The notes under the pieces: generated by a model
The model's database searches: none
What the model was told of the DNA's origin: nothing
The model's input: only the letters and a program-made list of their open reading frames with translations
Shown here: piece after piece, positions 6,321 through 6,413 of the stretch
How the letters are laid out: every line of letters begins with the position of its first letter
Position numbering within the stretch: the first letter of the stretch is position 1
Assembly: GCA_001787465.1 (NCBI GenBank)
Contig: MFXJ01000112.1
Span: forward strand, 1 to 6,413
DNA length: 6,413 nt
Direction of reading: 5' to 3'
Origin: Candidatus Peregrinibacteria bacterium RIFOXYB2_FULL_32_7
GTDB taxonomy: Bacteria > Patescibacteriota > Gracilibacteria > UBA1369 > GWF2-33-10
Position numbers and translations under genes: made by a program

Positions 6321-6413
6321 TTTTTTAAAAGAAAGATTAAATTTAAAAAATTTAAATTTGTGCAAAATTATTTTCTATAAATTAATAAAATAAAATTAAT
6401 AAAATAAAAAATT
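6321..6413. other. Extremely AT-rich non-coding stretch upstream of dnaN (possible unwinding element)
   Basis: Only 6 of these 93 bases are G or C. It contains A/T tracts, a palindromic AAATTT-rich block (6339-6359) and the 14-bp tandem repeat described separately. No gene is visible. Its place just upstream of dnaN would suit a replication-origin unwinding region or a promoter-boosting element, but no DnaA-box cluster is seen and the window ends here. Confidence 0.4.
6379..6409. repeat. Perfect 14-bp tandem repeat (about 2.2 copies)
   Basis: AATTAATAAAATAA at 6380-6393 is repeated exactly at 6394-6407, and the 14-bp periodicity holds from 6379 to 6409. It lies in the AT-rich stretch upstream of dnaN and close to the window edge, so more copies may follow. 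Confidence 0.85.

Overview
The window is AT-rich, and all four protein genes lie on the minus strand. In transcription order (right to left) they are dnaN (DNA polymerase sliding clamp), mfd (transcription-repair coupling factor), ybeY (endoribonuclease) and the start of an AAA_14/DUF4143 ATPase that runs off the left edge. No gene on the plus strand is credible. TAA or TGA end the three complete genes, no in-frame TGA occurs inside any of the four, and tryptophan is encoded by TGG, so the standard bacterial code applies. The very low GC, compact proteins, lack of clear Shine-Dalgarno sequences and heptamer-filled intergenic DNA resemble a Candidate Phyla Radiation (Patescibacteria, Parcubacteria-like) genome. 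That assignment is an impression from style, not a phylogenetic result.

Layout: 6264-6413 is a non-coding, extremely AT-rich stretch upstream of dnaN with a good -10 box and a perfect 14-bp tandem repeat; an origin or DnaA-related region is possible but no DnaA box cluster is visible. dnaN (5166-6263) is followed after 45 bp by mfd (1878-5120). The 118 bp between mfd and ybeY (1760-1877) consists mostly of three different 7-bp tandem arrays; one of them includes the mfd stop codon and may supply a promoter for ybeY. ybeY (1334-1759) is followed by a 99-bp gap that holds two copies of a 30-bp element spaced 33 bp apart. These overlap a well-formed promoter for the terminal ATPase gene (1-1234).

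The three housekeeping genes cover replication processivity, rescue of stalled RNA polymerase and RNA/ribosome quality control, and are plausibly co-transcribed at least from dnaN to mfd. The ATPase appears to be a separate accessory transcription unit with its own operator-like repeats. The observations most worth checking are those paired repeats, the heptamer arrays, and an Mfd whose RNA-polymerase and motor motifs are intact but whose UvrA-binding surface looks eroded.
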